Source: CALFXN01 sp937957815 (GTDB lineage: Bacteria > Synergistota > Synergistia > Synergistales > Aminobacteriaceae). Taken from it: a stretch of DNA of 64,000 nucleotides. A program made the translations under genes and the position numbers. The notes under the pieces are model-generated. The model did not search any database. It was given only the letters and a program-made list of their open reading frames with translations, and was not told the DNA's origin. The stretch lies in assembly GCA_036788195.1 (NCBI GenBank), contig DAIQNX010000005.1, forward strand, positions 1 through 64,000, written 5' to 3'. Each line of letters starts with the position of its first letter. The stretch's first letter is position 1. Of the stretch, positions 33,662 to 42,574 are shown piece by piece.

Positions 33662-34177
33662 ATGACAGCGAAACGAATGATTCTCTCCGCGGTATGCGTG
33701 CTTTTTGTCGTCATCTGCACCGGTTCGGCCCTTGCGGCTCTTCCGACGATGGACGCGGTCAAGCCGTTCCTGCCGAAGATGGACGGATGGCAGGCCGACG
33801 ACCCGACGGGAATGCAGGGAAAGGATCTCCTGCTCGTCGAGCGGCGGTACGTGAAGAACGACGATACGAATCTGACGGTTCTGGTCACGATGGGCGAAGA
33901 GGCGAACCACGCGCCGATGTTCGATGTCTACAGCGAACAGAAGATCGACCGCATCGAGACGGGCGACGGGTACGTCCAGTTCGTGAAGATCGGGAAATTC
34001 CAGGCCATGGAGCAGTTCGTGAAGTCAGACGGGACGGCGATGGTCTGGGTGGACCTCGGGAACACCGCATGGCTCGGCGCCACGGGTGAGAAGATGAGCG
34101 TCGACGAGGTCAAGGCGGTCGTCACGGGCATGGACCTCGCCGCTCTCGCCGCTCTCGCTCCGGTGGCCGCGAAATAG
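33662..34177 (+). CDS. Exported protein of unknown function (171 aa)
   Basis: ATG 33662 starts a clear signal peptide (MILSAVCVLFVVICTGSALA). The mature part of about 145 residues has no Cys and no domain I recognise. It contains GWQADDPTGMQGKDLLLVER and YSEQKIDRIETGDGYVQFV, and ends in an Ala/Leu-rich helix. It is soluble and probably periplasmic. Its TAG overlaps the GTG of truD (TAGTG), so the two are coupled although their roles seem unrelated. Confidence 0.75.
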   Translation: MTAKRMILSAVCVLFVVICTGSALAALPTMDAVKPFLPKMDGWQADDPTGMQGKDLLLVERRYVKNDDTNLTVLVTMGEEANHAPMFDVYSEQKIDRIETGDGYVQFVKIGKFQAMEQFVKSDGTAMVWVDLGNTAWLGATGEKMSVDEVKAVVTGMDLAALAALAPVAAK

Positions 34178-35334
34178 TGCGGATCAAGGCATCTCCCGAG
34201 GATTTCCGTGTCGAGGAGCTGACGGATCTTCCGATTTCCCCGTCACCCTCGCGCTACCGGGTCTACAGGATGACGAAGCGTTCCCGGAACACGCTGGACG
34301 CCGTGCGGACGGCGGCCGCGGCCGGGAACGCGCCGCTTTCGGAGGTTCGCGTCTGCGGACGAAAGGACCGGCAGGGAATCACTGCCCAGTACGTGACCGT
34401 TCCGGCCGCTTTCGACATCACGCTCGACGAAGAGGAACTCCGCGTCGAGCAGGTCGGCTGGAGCGCCATTCCCGCCTCTCCGTCGCTCATCGCGGGGAAC
34501 CGGTTCGATATCGTCCTGCGGGACATGGGCGAAGAGGAAGCCGCCCGGGTCGGACGCGGGCTCGACCTGACAGGCGGACTGGGATTCCCGAACTATTTCG
34601 ACGAGCAGCGGTTCGGAGAGGTGGCCGACGGAGGTCCGTTTCTCGCGGAGCTCCTCGTGAAGCGCCGTTTCGACCTCGCTCTCAGGCGGTATGCGACCGC
34701 GATTCACCCCGACGCGCCGCCGCACCTCAGACGGCGAAAGCTCGAAATCAGGGCGAAGTGGGGAGATTTCGGGGCCGTCATTCCGCTCTGTACGGAACCG
34801 GAACTCCGTGCGATTGTCACGACGGCGCGCGACAGGGGGTATGTCGCGGCGCTCAGGGAGATCCCGAGAGAGACGATGGGAATGTTCCTCTCGGCGTACC
34901 AGAGCTTCATCTGGAATCAGACGCTTTCCGCGCTCATCGGCGATGCCGGGATCCCGTGGAACGGACCTGCCGGGCAGAGCCTCCGACTCTGGACGCCCGG
35001 GGAGTGGCGGGCGGGATCGGAAAGAATCTGGGAGATCGACATTCCGACGGTCTCGAGCGAACTCCCAGACATGCCTGCCGATGTCCGCCGGGCGATCGAT
35101 GGGATCCTGTACTCGCGAAAGGTTCGGCGCTCGCAGTTCCATGTTCCGGAAATCACGCAGTCGTACTTCGCGTCGTCGCTTCGTGCCGCGCTCGTCGTAC
35201 CGGATGAGATGAGATACGAACGCGTTCCCGACGAACGTTACGGCGGGCGATGGAAGATCCTGGCGCATTTTACGCTTCCAAGGGGAAGTTTCGCCACGCT
35301 GGCCGTCCGGATCGCGGAGATCGCCGCGCGGTAG
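34177..35334 (+). CDS. truD: tRNA pseudouridine(13) synthase TruD
   Basis: 385 residues with a GTG start overlapping the previous stop by one base. The N-terminus KASPEDFRVEEL and the catalytic Asp in VCGRKDRQGITAQ are diagnostic, as is NYFDEQRFG. An inserted TRUD domain lies in the middle (RETMGMFLSAYQSFIWNQTLS). It isomerises uridine 13 of certain tRNAs. A hairpin shared with the convergent gene follows. Confidence 0.93.
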   Translation: MRIKASPEDFRVEELTDLPISPSPSRYRVYRMTKRSRNTLDAVRTAAAAGNAPLSEVRVCGRKDRQGITAQYVTVPAAFDITLDEEELRVEQVGWSAIPASPSLIAGNRFDIVLRDMGEEEAARVGRGLDLTGGLGFPNYFDEQRFGEVADGGPFLAELLVKRRFDLALRRYATAIHPDAPPHLRRRKLEIRAKWGDFGAVIPLCTEPELRAIVTTARDRGYVAALREIPRETMGMFLSAYQSFIWNQTLSALIGDAGIPWNGPAGQSLRLWTPGEWRAGSERIWEIDIPTVSSELPDMPADVRRAIDGILYSRKVRRSQFHVPEITQSYFASSLRAALVVPDEMRYERVPDERYGGRWKILAHFTLPRGSFATLAVRIAEIAAR

Positions 35335-35365
35335 CGGAAACAATAGCTCGAAGGCGGGAAACGAA

Positions 35366-35403
35366 CCGAGCCGTCCTGCGATCGGAATCGCCGGATGGCT
35401 CGG
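35366..35403. terminator. Terminator between truD and the convergent exported-protein gene
   Basis: CCGAGCC at 35366-35372 pairs with GGCTCGG at 35397-35403, and inner TCC/GGA and CGAT/ATCG pairs continue the stem with small bulges. Short T and A tracts flank it. Confidence 0.65.
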
Positions 35404-35442
35404 TTTCTGCGGGGTGCGGGATCCGTTTTTCCGGTCGCCGCG

Positions 35443-36222
35443 TCAGCGGGTAAAGCGGTATGTCCTTCCCGTAAACGGTTTGGGCTTGGTGAGCGTCGAG
35501 AATGTGATCGAGTCCGGGGTGATCCGGAACGAGTCGATGGAAACCGGGAACGTGAAGCCTCGAAGGCTGAACAGCGGCTGCACCTTCCGGATCTCCTCGT
35601 GGATGAGGTCGGTCTTCTCGGCCGTATTGATCACGAGCCTGTAGTCCTTCAACCAGAGCTCCTTGCCGCCTTTGACCTCGAGCCCGCTCGTCACCTCGAT
35701 CGCGAGGTCGGACCATGGAGAATCCTGGTGGTAGTACCCCTTCACGAAGAGGCTGTCCTTCCGGAAGTCGAGCGTGATGTGACGCCACTTGCTGTTCGTG
35801 TGGAGATCGAGATACTTCCGGACGAGGGCGTTCACGTCCTCTTCGAGGATGGTTCCTTCGAACGTGGCGCTCGCCGCCCCCCGGACCTCCAGCGGGCGCG
35901 TCTTTTTCGCCGCCCAGTCCCTGATCGGGTTGAGTTCCGCGAACGTCGCCTCGGACTTCAGATTCTCGATGCGGACGTCGTCGATCACTGCCCCGCGAAC
36001 GTCCAGATAGATGTGACGCACCTTTCCGCTGTTGTCGGGTTCCTGGTCGATGATCATCTCCATGGATTCCGGATTCAGAAGCTCCACGAGATGACGGAAC
36101 AGGGTGACCCCTCTCGTGTGTCCCTCGACCGTGCCGCTGAATTCGAACAGCTTCTCTGCGGAAGCGCTTCCCGCCAGCGCGAGCAGGAGAACCGCGGCTC
36201 CGAGGACGATTCTTTTCTTCAT
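35443..36222 (-). CDS. Exported DUF2993/LmeA-like protein
   Basis: 259 residues from ATG 36222 with GGGAGGGAG 8 bases upstream. The signal peptide (KKRIVLGAAVLLLALAGSASA) is followed by a beta-rich protein with repeated strand patterns such as LDVRGAVIDDVRIENLKSEATF and SLFVKGYYHQ. These resemble the lipid-binding DUF2993/LmeA and TULIP-like proteins. The family call is tentative. A minus-strand TATAAT is centred in the palindrome at 36261-36273. Confidence 0.5.
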   Translation of the reverse strand: MKKRIVLGAAVLLLALAGSASAEKLFEFSGTVEGHTRGVTLFRHLVELLNPESMEMIIDQEPDNSGKVRHIYLDVRGAVIDDVRIENLKSEATFAELNPIRDWAAKKTRPLEVRGAASATFEGTILEEDVNALVRKYLDLHTNSKWRHITLDFRKDSLFVKGYYHQDSPWSDLAIEVTSGLEVKGGKELWLKDYRLVINTAEKTDLIHEEIRKVQPLFSLRGFTFPVSIDSFRITPDSITFSTLTKPKPFTGRTYRFTR

Positions 36223-36260
36223 GGGTTTTCTCCCTCCCTGTGAACCAAGGTGAATGACGT

Positions 36261-36273
36261 GACTATTATAGTC
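36261..36273 (-). promoter_or_regulatory. Palindromic -10 region
   Basis: GACTATTATAGTC is a perfect 13-base inverted repeat (6+1+6) that includes TATAAT on the minus strand. It may be the -10 of the DUF2993-like gene and an operator. The -35 is weak. The 160 bases from here to the next gene hold nothing else that I can name. Confidence 0.35.
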
Positions 36274-36445
36274 GAAGAGTCTTCTTTTTTCAGTCGGGTT
36301 CTTCGATCCTTTCTTCAAATGACGCCGGTCCCGAATGGCGCGAAGGGGCATGGACTGGCTTCGTGCGGCGTTATGCGATACCATACGTATCCGACTGGAA
36401 CATCATACCGCCCGAAGCTGGCAGAGACACGAAAGGAGTGGCATC

Positions 36446-37000
36446 ATGCGGATTCTCGCGTTTCAGGGAAGTCCGAGAGCGGACGGAAACACGGCGGCCC
36501 TGTTCGCCGAAGTCGTGAAGGCGGCCCGGGAGGCCGGAGCCGATGTCACGGAGATTATGCTTCATGGCAAAAAGATCGCCCCATGCACGTCGTGCTACGC
36601 GTGCAAGGCCCCGGGCGCGTCCGGGTGCGTGATCCGGGACGACATGGATGCGATCTGCGAGGGTGTCATGGGGGCCGATGCGTTTCTCTTCGCGACGCCG
36701 ATCTACTGGTGGTCGGTGAGCGCTCAGATGAAACTGCTCTGGGACCGGTTCTTCGCTCTCGACTACGAAAGGGCGATGAAGGGAAAGCGGGCTGCGCTCG
36801 TGATGACGTACGGCGGAGCGCTCCCGAATCTCGGTCCGGAAGGAACCGAGGCCGCGTTCAGGGATATCTGCCTCTACCTCGCGATGGACTGTGTGGGTGT
36901 CGTTGGGGCCTGCACGGAGACAGTCTCCGCGTCGCGGAACGAGTCGGCGATGAATGCCGCACGGGAGCTCGGGAGGATGCTCACTGCGTCGCACCCGTGA
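36446..37000 (+). CDS. Flavodoxin-like NAD(P)H-dependent FMN reductase family protein
   Basis: 184 residues, ATG 36446 behind AAAGGAG. The FMN phosphate loop is FQGSPRADGNTAAL. A CTSCYACK motif near residue 48-55 with a further Cys in GCVIRDDM marks the iron-sulfur-flavoprotein-like branch, and TPIYWWSVSAQMKLLWDRF is the usual second FMN contact. It likely carries electrons in an anaerobic redox reaction. Confidence 0.85.
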   Translation: MRILAFQGSPRADGNTAALFAEVVKAAREAGADVTEIMLHGKKIAPCTSCYACKAPGASGCVIRDDMDAICEGVMGADAFLFATPIYWWSVSAQMKLLWDRFFALDYERAMKGKRAALVMTYGGALPNLGPEGTEAAFRDICLYLAMDCVGVVGACTETVSASRNESAMNAARELGRMLTASHP

Positions 37001-37009
37001 TGGCTCCGG

Positions 37010-37059
37010 CCGGTTGAAAGATGCTTCCTGTCAGAGGGAGGCGTCTTTCAGCCGGTTTT
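37010..37059. terminator. Bidirectional terminator between the reductase and the arn/rlmI operon
   Basis: Twenty-base arms (37010-37029 and 37036-37055) pair with a few G-U pairs around a 6-base loop; four T follow. It ends both the reductase gene and the long minus-strand arn operon. Confidence 0.8.
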
Positions 37060-37129
37060 CGGGTTCGAAAATGTGCTGGTTCGGAATCGCGACCCTGCCG
37101 GGATGCGGCGGTCGATCCGGGCGGAGCGG

Positions 37130-38308
37130 TCAGGCCGGATCGACCGCGCAGAGGAATCCCTTAAGATAGTCCGTTTCCGGAATTTTGGGAACTCGCGGGT
37201 GATCCGCGGGCTGATGGATCTCGGCTGCGACCCGGATGCGACGTTTCGCGTCGCGGGCCGCTTCGCCGAGCGTGTCGAGCAGCATGTCGCGGCCGTATGC
37301 GTGGCTGCACGAAAGGAACAGGAGCGTCCCTTCGTGGGCCAGAAGCCGGAAGGCCCGAAGAGCCAGATCTTTGTACCCTCTCCGCGCCGAATCGAGGCGA
37401 TCCTTCGACGGAGCGAACGGTGGCGGATCCATGACGACGACGTCGAATTCCCGTCTCTCCCGTTCGAGATCCCGAAGGATGTCGAACGCGTTTCCGCAGA
37501 GCCATTCGACGTTTTCCGGGAGGTCGTTGAGACGCCTGTTGCGTTCGGCGACGACGATCGCCGCTTCCGACTGCTCGATGGCGGTGACCGATGCCGCACC
37601 TCCGGCGAGGGCGGAGAGCGCGAAGTGTCCCTGGAAGCTGAAGCAGTCGAGCACGCGGGCTCCCGGCGCGACTGGGTTCAGGCAGACTGGGACGTGCCGG
37701 ATATCGAGGTATATCCCCGTTTTCTGTCCGGCTTCCGGCAGAACGATCTCTCTCAGGTCGCCCATTCTGACGGCTATTCCGTCCACAGGCGGTCGCGGTC
37801 CGGCGAGGAGCGCGATTTCGCGTGGGATTCCCTCGCGTTCCGGGTGACGGACATCGTTCCGGAGGATTACGGATCGGGCGTCGGTGAGCTTGAGCAGGAC
37901 GCGCACAACGGCATCCTTTCGGAGGTACCATCCGGCCGAGAGAAGTTGGATGGAGAGGACCGGACCGTATCGGTCCGCGACGAGTCCCGGAAGCCCGTCG
38001 GCCTCTCCGTGGATGAGACGGAACGCATCGTCGCGGGGCAGGAAACGTCGCCGGAGGTTTTGAGCGCGTTCGATCCGTTCGGCGAGGAGGCGGATGGGAT
38101 CAGGCCGTTGCGTGTCACGCGTCAGGATGCGCAGGCACAGCGACGAGTCGCTCCAGAACCCCCAGGCGACGACGTTCTTTCTGTCCCGGATCGCGACGAG
38201 ATCGCCGGGGGTCGCATCCGGAAGCGAGCGGAGATTGCCCCGGAAGAGCCAGGGGTGACCGAGGCGAAGACGCGCCGTGCCTGAGTCGTTGAGGATTGCG
38301 TCCGTCAT
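37130..38308 (-). CDS. rlmI: RlmI-like class I rRNA large subunit methyltransferase
   Basis: 392 residues. An N-terminal PUA domain (HPWLFRGNLRSLPDATPGDLVAIRD) precedes a SAM methyltransferase domain with VLDCFSFQGHFALSALAGGA and a DPPPFAPSKD motif IV, the pattern of RlmI, which makes m5C in 23S rRNA. The gene begins at an ATGA overlap with ugd. A catalytic Cys is seen in LFLSCSHAYG. Confidence 0.85.
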   Translation of the reverse strand: MTDAILNDSGTARLRLGHPWLFRGNLRSLPDATPGDLVAIRDRKNVVAWGFWSDSSLCLRILTRDTQRPDPIRLLAERIERAQNLRRRFLPRDDAFRLIHGEADGLPGLVADRYGPVLSIQLLSAGWYLRKDAVVRVLLKLTDARSVILRNDVRHPEREGIPREIALLAGPRPPVDGIAVRMGDLREIVLPEAGQKTGIYLDIRHVPVCLNPVAPGARVLDCFSFQGHFALSALAGGAASVTAIEQSEAAIVVAERNRRLNDLPENVEWLCGNAFDILRDLERERREFDVVVMDPPPFAPSKDRLDSARRGYKDLALRAFRLLAHEGTLLFLSCSHAYGRDMLLDTLGEAARDAKRRIRVAAEIHQPADHPRVPKIPETDYLKGFLCAVDPA

Positions 38309-39627
38309 GAAACGTCCGGGCGGCCGATCGAGAAGTATCTGAACCCGAGCGCCTTCATCTCGGCTGGGGAATACTGGTTTCTGCCGTCGAAGAGGATCGG
38401 CGTGAACAAGAGCGTTCTTATTCTGCGGAAGTCCGGCTGCTTGTAGGTGTCCCATTCGGTGACGAGCGCGAGCGCGTCCGCGCCGTTGACCGCATCGTAC
38501 TGGTTGTTGACGTAGATGACGCCATGGAGCTCCCCGAGGGACTCGCGCGTCTCGTCGATGGCCTTCGGATCGTGCGCGAGGACGCGTGCTCCCGCGCGTA
38601 CGAGATCGAGAATCAGGCTCTGTGCGGGAGCCTCGCGGGTGTCCGATGTCTGAGGCTTGAACGCGAGCCCCCAGATGCCGATGGTTTTTCCCCTGAGCGA
38701 ACCGAAGTGCTGCTCCATCTTCCTGAAAAGAAGATGCTTCTGGTCTTCGTTGACGTCCTCGACGGCCTGGAGGATCTTCGGTTCGTAGTTTTCGTTCCGT
38801 GCGAACTCCTTCAGGGCCCGGATGTCCTTCGGGAAGCACGAGCCGCCGTAGCCGCAGCCCGGAGAGAGAAACTGGTATCCTATCCTGGGGTCCGATCCGA
38901 TCCCGACCCGGACCTTCTCGACGTCTGCGCCGACGCGTTCGCAGATCGCGGCGACCTCGTTCATGAACGAGATACGCGTCGCGAGCATCGCGTTCGCGGC
39001 GTATTTCGTCATCTCCGACGAATGGACGTCCATGAGGATGCACTTTTCGAGCGGCAGGAACGAATAGAGCTTCCGCATGCACTCCTCCGCGCGCGGAGTG
39101 TCCACGCCGATGACGACGCGGTCCGGTTCGAGGAAGTCGCGAACGGCGTTGCCCTCCCGGAGGAATTCAGGATTCGACGCCACGTCGAACGGAATGTCCT
39201 TTCCGCGCTGCTGGAGTTCCTCGGCGATGGCGTTCCGGACGCGGTCGCACGTAGATACCGGGACGGTCGACTTGACGACGACGAGTTTGTAGTCGTCCAT
39301 GGTCCGTCCGATCGTCCGTGCGACGGATTCGACGCCGTTGAGGTCCGCCCTCCCGTCGGGCAGCGACGGAGTGCCGACGGTGATGAAGCACATCAGGGCG
39401 TCGTGGACGGCCGTCGCGAGATCGGTCGAAAAGGTGAGTCGCCCCGACTCCATCGTATTCTCGATGATTTCCGCGAGGCCGGGTTCGTAGAACGGGACGA
39501 TCCCCCGCCTGAGGGATTCGATCTTCTGTTCGTTCGAGTCGATGCAGGTCACGTCGTTGCCGAATTTCGCGAGGCACACGCCGGTCACGAGTCCGACGTA
39601 CCCCGTTCCCACAACCGCCAGTTTCAT
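38305..39627 (-). CDS. ugd: UDP-glucose 6-dehydrogenase
   Basis: 440 residues. NAD-binding start MKLAVVGTGYVGLVTGVCLA, the STVPVSTCDRV and EFLREGNAV motifs, and the catalytic Cys in SPGCGYGGSCFPKD. It oxidises UDP-glucose to UDP-glucuronate, the first dedicated precursor of L-Ara4N. Its position directly after arnD, with 4-base overlaps on both sides, ties it to the arn pathway. Confidence 0.95.
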   Translation of the reverse strand: MKLAVVGTGYVGLVTGVCLAKFGNDVTCIDSNEQKIESLRRGIVPFYEPGLAEIIENTMESGRLTFSTDLATAVHDALMCFITVGTPSLPDGRADLNGVESVARTIGRTMDDYKLVVVKSTVPVSTCDRVRNAIAEELQQRGKDIPFDVASNPEFLREGNAVRDFLEPDRVVIGVDTPRAEECMRKLYSFLPLEKCILMDVHSSEMTKYAANAMLATRISFMNEVAAICERVGADVEKVRVGIGSDPRIGYQFLSPGCGYGGSCFPKDIRALKEFARNENYEPKILQAVEDVNEDQKHLLFRKMEQHFGSLRGKTIGIWGLAFKPQTSDTREAPAQSLILDLVRAGARVLAHDPKAIDETRESLGELHGVIYVNNQYDAVNGADALALVTEWDTYKQPDFRRIRTLLFTPILFDGRNQYSPAEMKALGFRYFSIGRPDVS

Positions 39628-40538
39628 CTCCGTTCCTCCTCACATGCGGTCATCTGGATCGTCAGCGTTCCAGCCCTTCCGGCGAGACGTCCGGCCGCTA
39701 CCCCGCAGACGGGAGCGAGCGTGCCTTCGCACCGGGCCGCGATATCGTCGAGCGCCGAGAAGACGGCGCCGGCCTCCGCGCAGCGATCGAGAATCCGTTC
39801 GAAGAGATCCATCTGACCGAGTCCCTCCATCTCCGCGTGGATCGTATGCAGGTTGAACCCGGGCTTCAATTGCGCCGCGTAACGCTCCGGAATGTCCGAC
39901 TCGGGCATCGTGCCGTAGATCTCGTCGAGCGTCGGCAGCGTCGTCGGAAGCTGGAGCGTCTTGAAAGTCCGTCCTCCCGCCTTCGGGTAGAAGGGGTACC
40001 GCCCCTCCCGGACATCGCTCGCGTAGTCGAGGTCGAATCCGTCCTGTACGGAAAGGCTCGCGGGCGTCGTCTGCCAGCCCGGAGCGGCACACGATTTCGC
40101 GGCCCGCCCCGTCACGGAACGGAAGAGATCGAAGGCGCGCGCGAAATCCCTGCGGATCTCGCCTTCGGACAGCTTCGGCAGACGGTCCTGCCATTTCACG
40201 TGGTCCCAGCAGTGAACGCCGCAGTCGTGTCCCTCGGCGGCGGCGTTCGCGAGGATGCCGGGATCGGTTGAGACGATCATCGGGGCCGGGAGCAGCGTCC
40301 CGTAGAGCAGCGTCCGGAAACCGTACGTACTCGGGGCCTTCGTGCGGAGCATCTTCGCGAGGAATCCGGGCCTGAAGACGCGGCGGATCGCCTTTCCCGA
40401 GTTGTCCGGTCCCATCGAAAAAAAGAACGAAGCCCGGATCCCGCGCTTCCGGAAGAGAGCGAGCAACGCGGGAACGCCCTCGAGGTATCCCCGGAGAGTA
40501 TCGACGTCGACCTTGATGCCGAGCGTCGCGTCAGTCAT
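39624..40538 (-). CDS. arnD: ArnD-like polysaccharide deacetylase (deformylase)
   Basis: 304 residues. The N-terminus GIKVDVDTLRGYLEGVPALLALF is characteristic of ArnD, with the NodB-fold metal site indicated by KVDVD and DCGVHCWDH. GWQTTPASL corresponds to a later loop. ArnD removes the formyl group from undecaprenyl-phosphate-Ara4FN at the membrane. Its start overlaps the preceding gene by 8 bases. Confidence 0.92.
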   Translation of the reverse strand: MTDATLGIKVDVDTLRGYLEGVPALLALFRKRGIRASFFFSMGPDNSGKAIRRVFRPGFLAKMLRTKAPSTYGFRTLLYGTLLPAPMIVSTDPGILANAAAEGHDCGVHCWDHVKWQDRLPKLSEGEIRRDFARAFDLFRSVTGRAAKSCAAPGWQTTPASLSVQDGFDLDYASDVREGRYPFYPKAGGRTFKTLQLPTTLPTLDEIYGTMPESDIPERYAAQLKPGFNLHTIHAEMEGLGQMDLFERILDRCAEAGAVFSALDDIAARCEGTLAPVCGVAAGRLAGRAGTLTIQMTACEEERR

Positions 40539-41547
40539 TCGGAACCATCGCCGAAAGCGTCAGGCGAACGGCCTCGCGCAACGGAACCTTCGGGCGCCAG
40601 CCGAGAAGGTTCGTCATTTTCCCGATCGAGGGAATCCTGTTCTGCATGTCCGCATACCCCGGACCGTAGAACTGCGCGGCAGGTTGGTCGACGAGGCGGG
40701 TCTCTCTCGCGGCGTCACGGAATGCCGGGAACTCGCCCATGATGTCGAGGATGAGTTCCGCGAGTTCCCTGATCGATGCGTTGTTTGCGGGATTGCCGAT
40801 GTTGAAGATCTCTCCCTCCGCCCGCCCGTCCTCGTTCCTGAGAATCGATACGAGCCCTTCGATGCCGTCGTCGATGTATGTGAAGCTCCGGCGTTGCGAT
40901 CCGCCGTTCACGAGCGTGATGCGGCGATGCGTCAGCGCGTCGTGGACGAATTGCGTGATCGAACGCGCCGAGCCTGTTTCAGCGTCCTCGAAGGTGTCGA
41001 GCCTCGGACCGATCCAGTTGAAGGGGCGGAAGAGCGTGAAGCGAAGGCCTTCTTCCTGGCCGTATGCGGCGATCACGCGATCCATGAGCTGCTTCGACGC
41101 GCTGTAGATCCACCGCATCTGCGAGATCGGGCCGACGGTGAGGGGGCTCGAGTCCTCGCTGAGTTCCGCGTCGGGGCTCATGCCGTAGACTTCGGACGTC
41201 GAAGGGAAGACCACCCGTTTCCGGTGCGTCACGCACATGCGGACGATCTTGAGATTCTGTTCGAAGTCCAGTTCGAACGTCCGGACGGGGTGCGTGACGT
41301 AGAATGCGGGCTTGGCGACGCCAACGAGCGGAAGAACGACGTCGTGGTCCCGCACGCGGGCGTCGATCCAGTCGTCGGACTCGAAAATGTCCCCTTTTCT
41401 GAACGAAAACCGCCTGTCCGACGCGAACGTCTCCAGGTTGTTCCCGCCGAGGTCGAAGGTCGTGACGTCCCAGTCGGTTGTCGCGAGCAGGCGTCCCACG
41501 AGGTGAGAGCCGATGAATCCGTTGGCGCCGAGTACCAGAATTCGCAT
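40531..41547 (-). CDS. arnA: UDP-glucuronate decarboxylase (ArnA C-terminal half as a separate gene)
   Basis: 338 residues. SDR fold with LGANGFIGSHLVGRLL. The active site has the Glu of PSTSEVYG and the Tyr/Lys pair of YSASKQLMDRVI. The Arg in the NRIPSI segment corresponds to the second decarboxylation residue of ArnA. It makes UDP-4-keto-pentose from UDP-glucuronate. In enterobacteria this is fused to the formyltransferase; here it is separate, with 97 intervening bases that hold a promoter-like sequence. Confidence 0.9.
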   Translation of the reverse strand: MRILVLGANGFIGSHLVGRLLATTDWDVTTFDLGGNNLETFASDRRFSFRKGDIFESDDWIDARVRDHDVVLPLVGVAKPAFYVTHPVRTFELDFEQNLKIVRMCVTHRKRVVFPSTSEVYGMSPDAELSEDSSPLTVGPISQMRWIYSASKQLMDRVIAAYGQEEGLRFTLFRPFNWIGPRLDTFEDAETGSARSITQFVHDALTHRRITLVNGGSQRRSFTYIDDGIEGLVSILRNEDGRAEGEIFNIGNPANNASIRELAELILDIMGEFPAFRDAARETRLVDQPAAQFYGPGYADMQNRIPSIGKMTNLLGWRPKVPLREAVRLTLSAMVPND

Positions 41548-41592
41548 GCGGTCGTTCCTCCGTTTCCCGTTTTCTCCGTCCGGTCCGGCGAG

Positions 41593-41621
41593 AGTATAGC
41601 GTCGGGACCGGAGAAAGACAA
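41593..41621 (-). promoter_or_regulatory. Internal promoter candidate in the arn operon
   Basis: Minus strand TTGTCT (41621-41616), 17 bases, TATACT (41598-41593), inside the only long gap of the operon and ahead of the decarboxylase gene. An imperfect stem-loop overlaps it. Confidence 0.45.
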
Positions 41622-41644
41622 GAATTCCGTGGAGGACGGAAGAA

Positions 41645-42574
41645 CTACGAACCGAAGCGCGAGTCGTGCGTCAGATTGTACTCGGCGAAGACCGTGCCGT
41701 CGATTTCGTCCTCGCCTTCGGGCTGGAGCCTCGTGATTTCGAGAATTCCATTTCCCGTGACGACGCGCAGCGGCGAAAGCGCGACAACGGAACCAGGCAG
41801 TTCGTGCCACGATTCCGCGTGCGCCAGCGCCTTCCAGACGAAGATGCGCTCCCCGCGAAAGGTCGTGAAGGCTCCGGGATAAGGGTGCGTGACGGCGCGG
41901 ATGAGGTTGTAGAGCTCGTAGGCGCTCCTGTTCCAGTCGATTCTGCCGTCCTCGGGATGGCGGCGTCCGAAGGTCGTTGCCTGGCTTTCATCCTGTGGCG
42001 TGAGGACGGCCGTTCCCGACTCGAGCGCGTCGAGCGACCTCCCGAGGATGTCCCTTGCCGCGTCCGCGACCTTATAGAAGACATCCTGGGCCGTATCCTC
42101 GAACGCGATCTCAACGGCCTTCCGGTCGACGATATCGCCCGCGTCGGCGCGTTCGGTCATCGTGTGAAGCGTCGCGCCGGTCTCTTTCTCGCCGCGCAGG
42201 ACGGCCCAGTTGATGCAGGCCCGGCCGCGGTATTTCGGGAGCAGGGATCCGTGCATGTTGAAGGCCCCGAGGCGCGGGATGGAGAGAATGTCCTTCGGGA
42301 TCATGGAGCGGTAGTAGAACGAAAAGATCAGGTCCGGCGCGAGGGTCCTGACGATGTTCCGGACCTGTTCGTCGACCGAAATGGGAGTGTAGGTCGGAAG
42401 GTTCGCCTCCAGCGCGAGGCGCTCGACGGAAGAGAACCAGATCTCCTCGCCGGGGTCGTCCCGGTAGGTGAAGACTCCGACGACGTTCGCGCCCCTGTCG
42501 AGAAGTTCCGAAAGGCATGCGTAGCCCACCTCGTTATAGGCGAAGACGACGATCCGCGGCCTCGATCCGTTCAT
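41645..42574 (-). CDS. arnA: UDP-Ara4N formyltransferase (ArnA N-terminal half as a separate gene)
   Basis: 309 residues. The formyltransferase fold is shown by AYNEVGYACLSELLDRG. Its catalytic His lies in FNMHGSLLPKYRGRACINWA and its Asp in TERADAGDIV. A C-terminal domain carries RIDWNRSAYELYNLIRAV. It formylates UDP-L-Ara4N with 10-formyl-THF. ATG 42574 overlaps arnC by 4 bases. The length equals the N-terminal domain of bifunctional ArnA. Confidence 0.92.
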   Translation of the reverse strand: MNGSRPRIVVFAYNEVGYACLSELLDRGANVVGVFTYRDDPGEEIWFSSVERLALEANLPTYTPISVDEQVRNIVRTLAPDLIFSFYYRSMIPKDILSIPRLGAFNMHGSLLPKYRGRACINWAVLRGEKETGATLHTMTERADAGDIVDRKAVEIAFEDTAQDVFYKVADAARDILGRSLDALESGTAVLTPQDESQATTFGRRHPEDGRIDWNRSAYELYNLIRAVTHPYPGAFTTFRGERIFVWKALAHAESWHELPGSVVALSPLRVVTGNGILEITRLQPEGEDEIDGTVFAEYNLTHDSRFGS

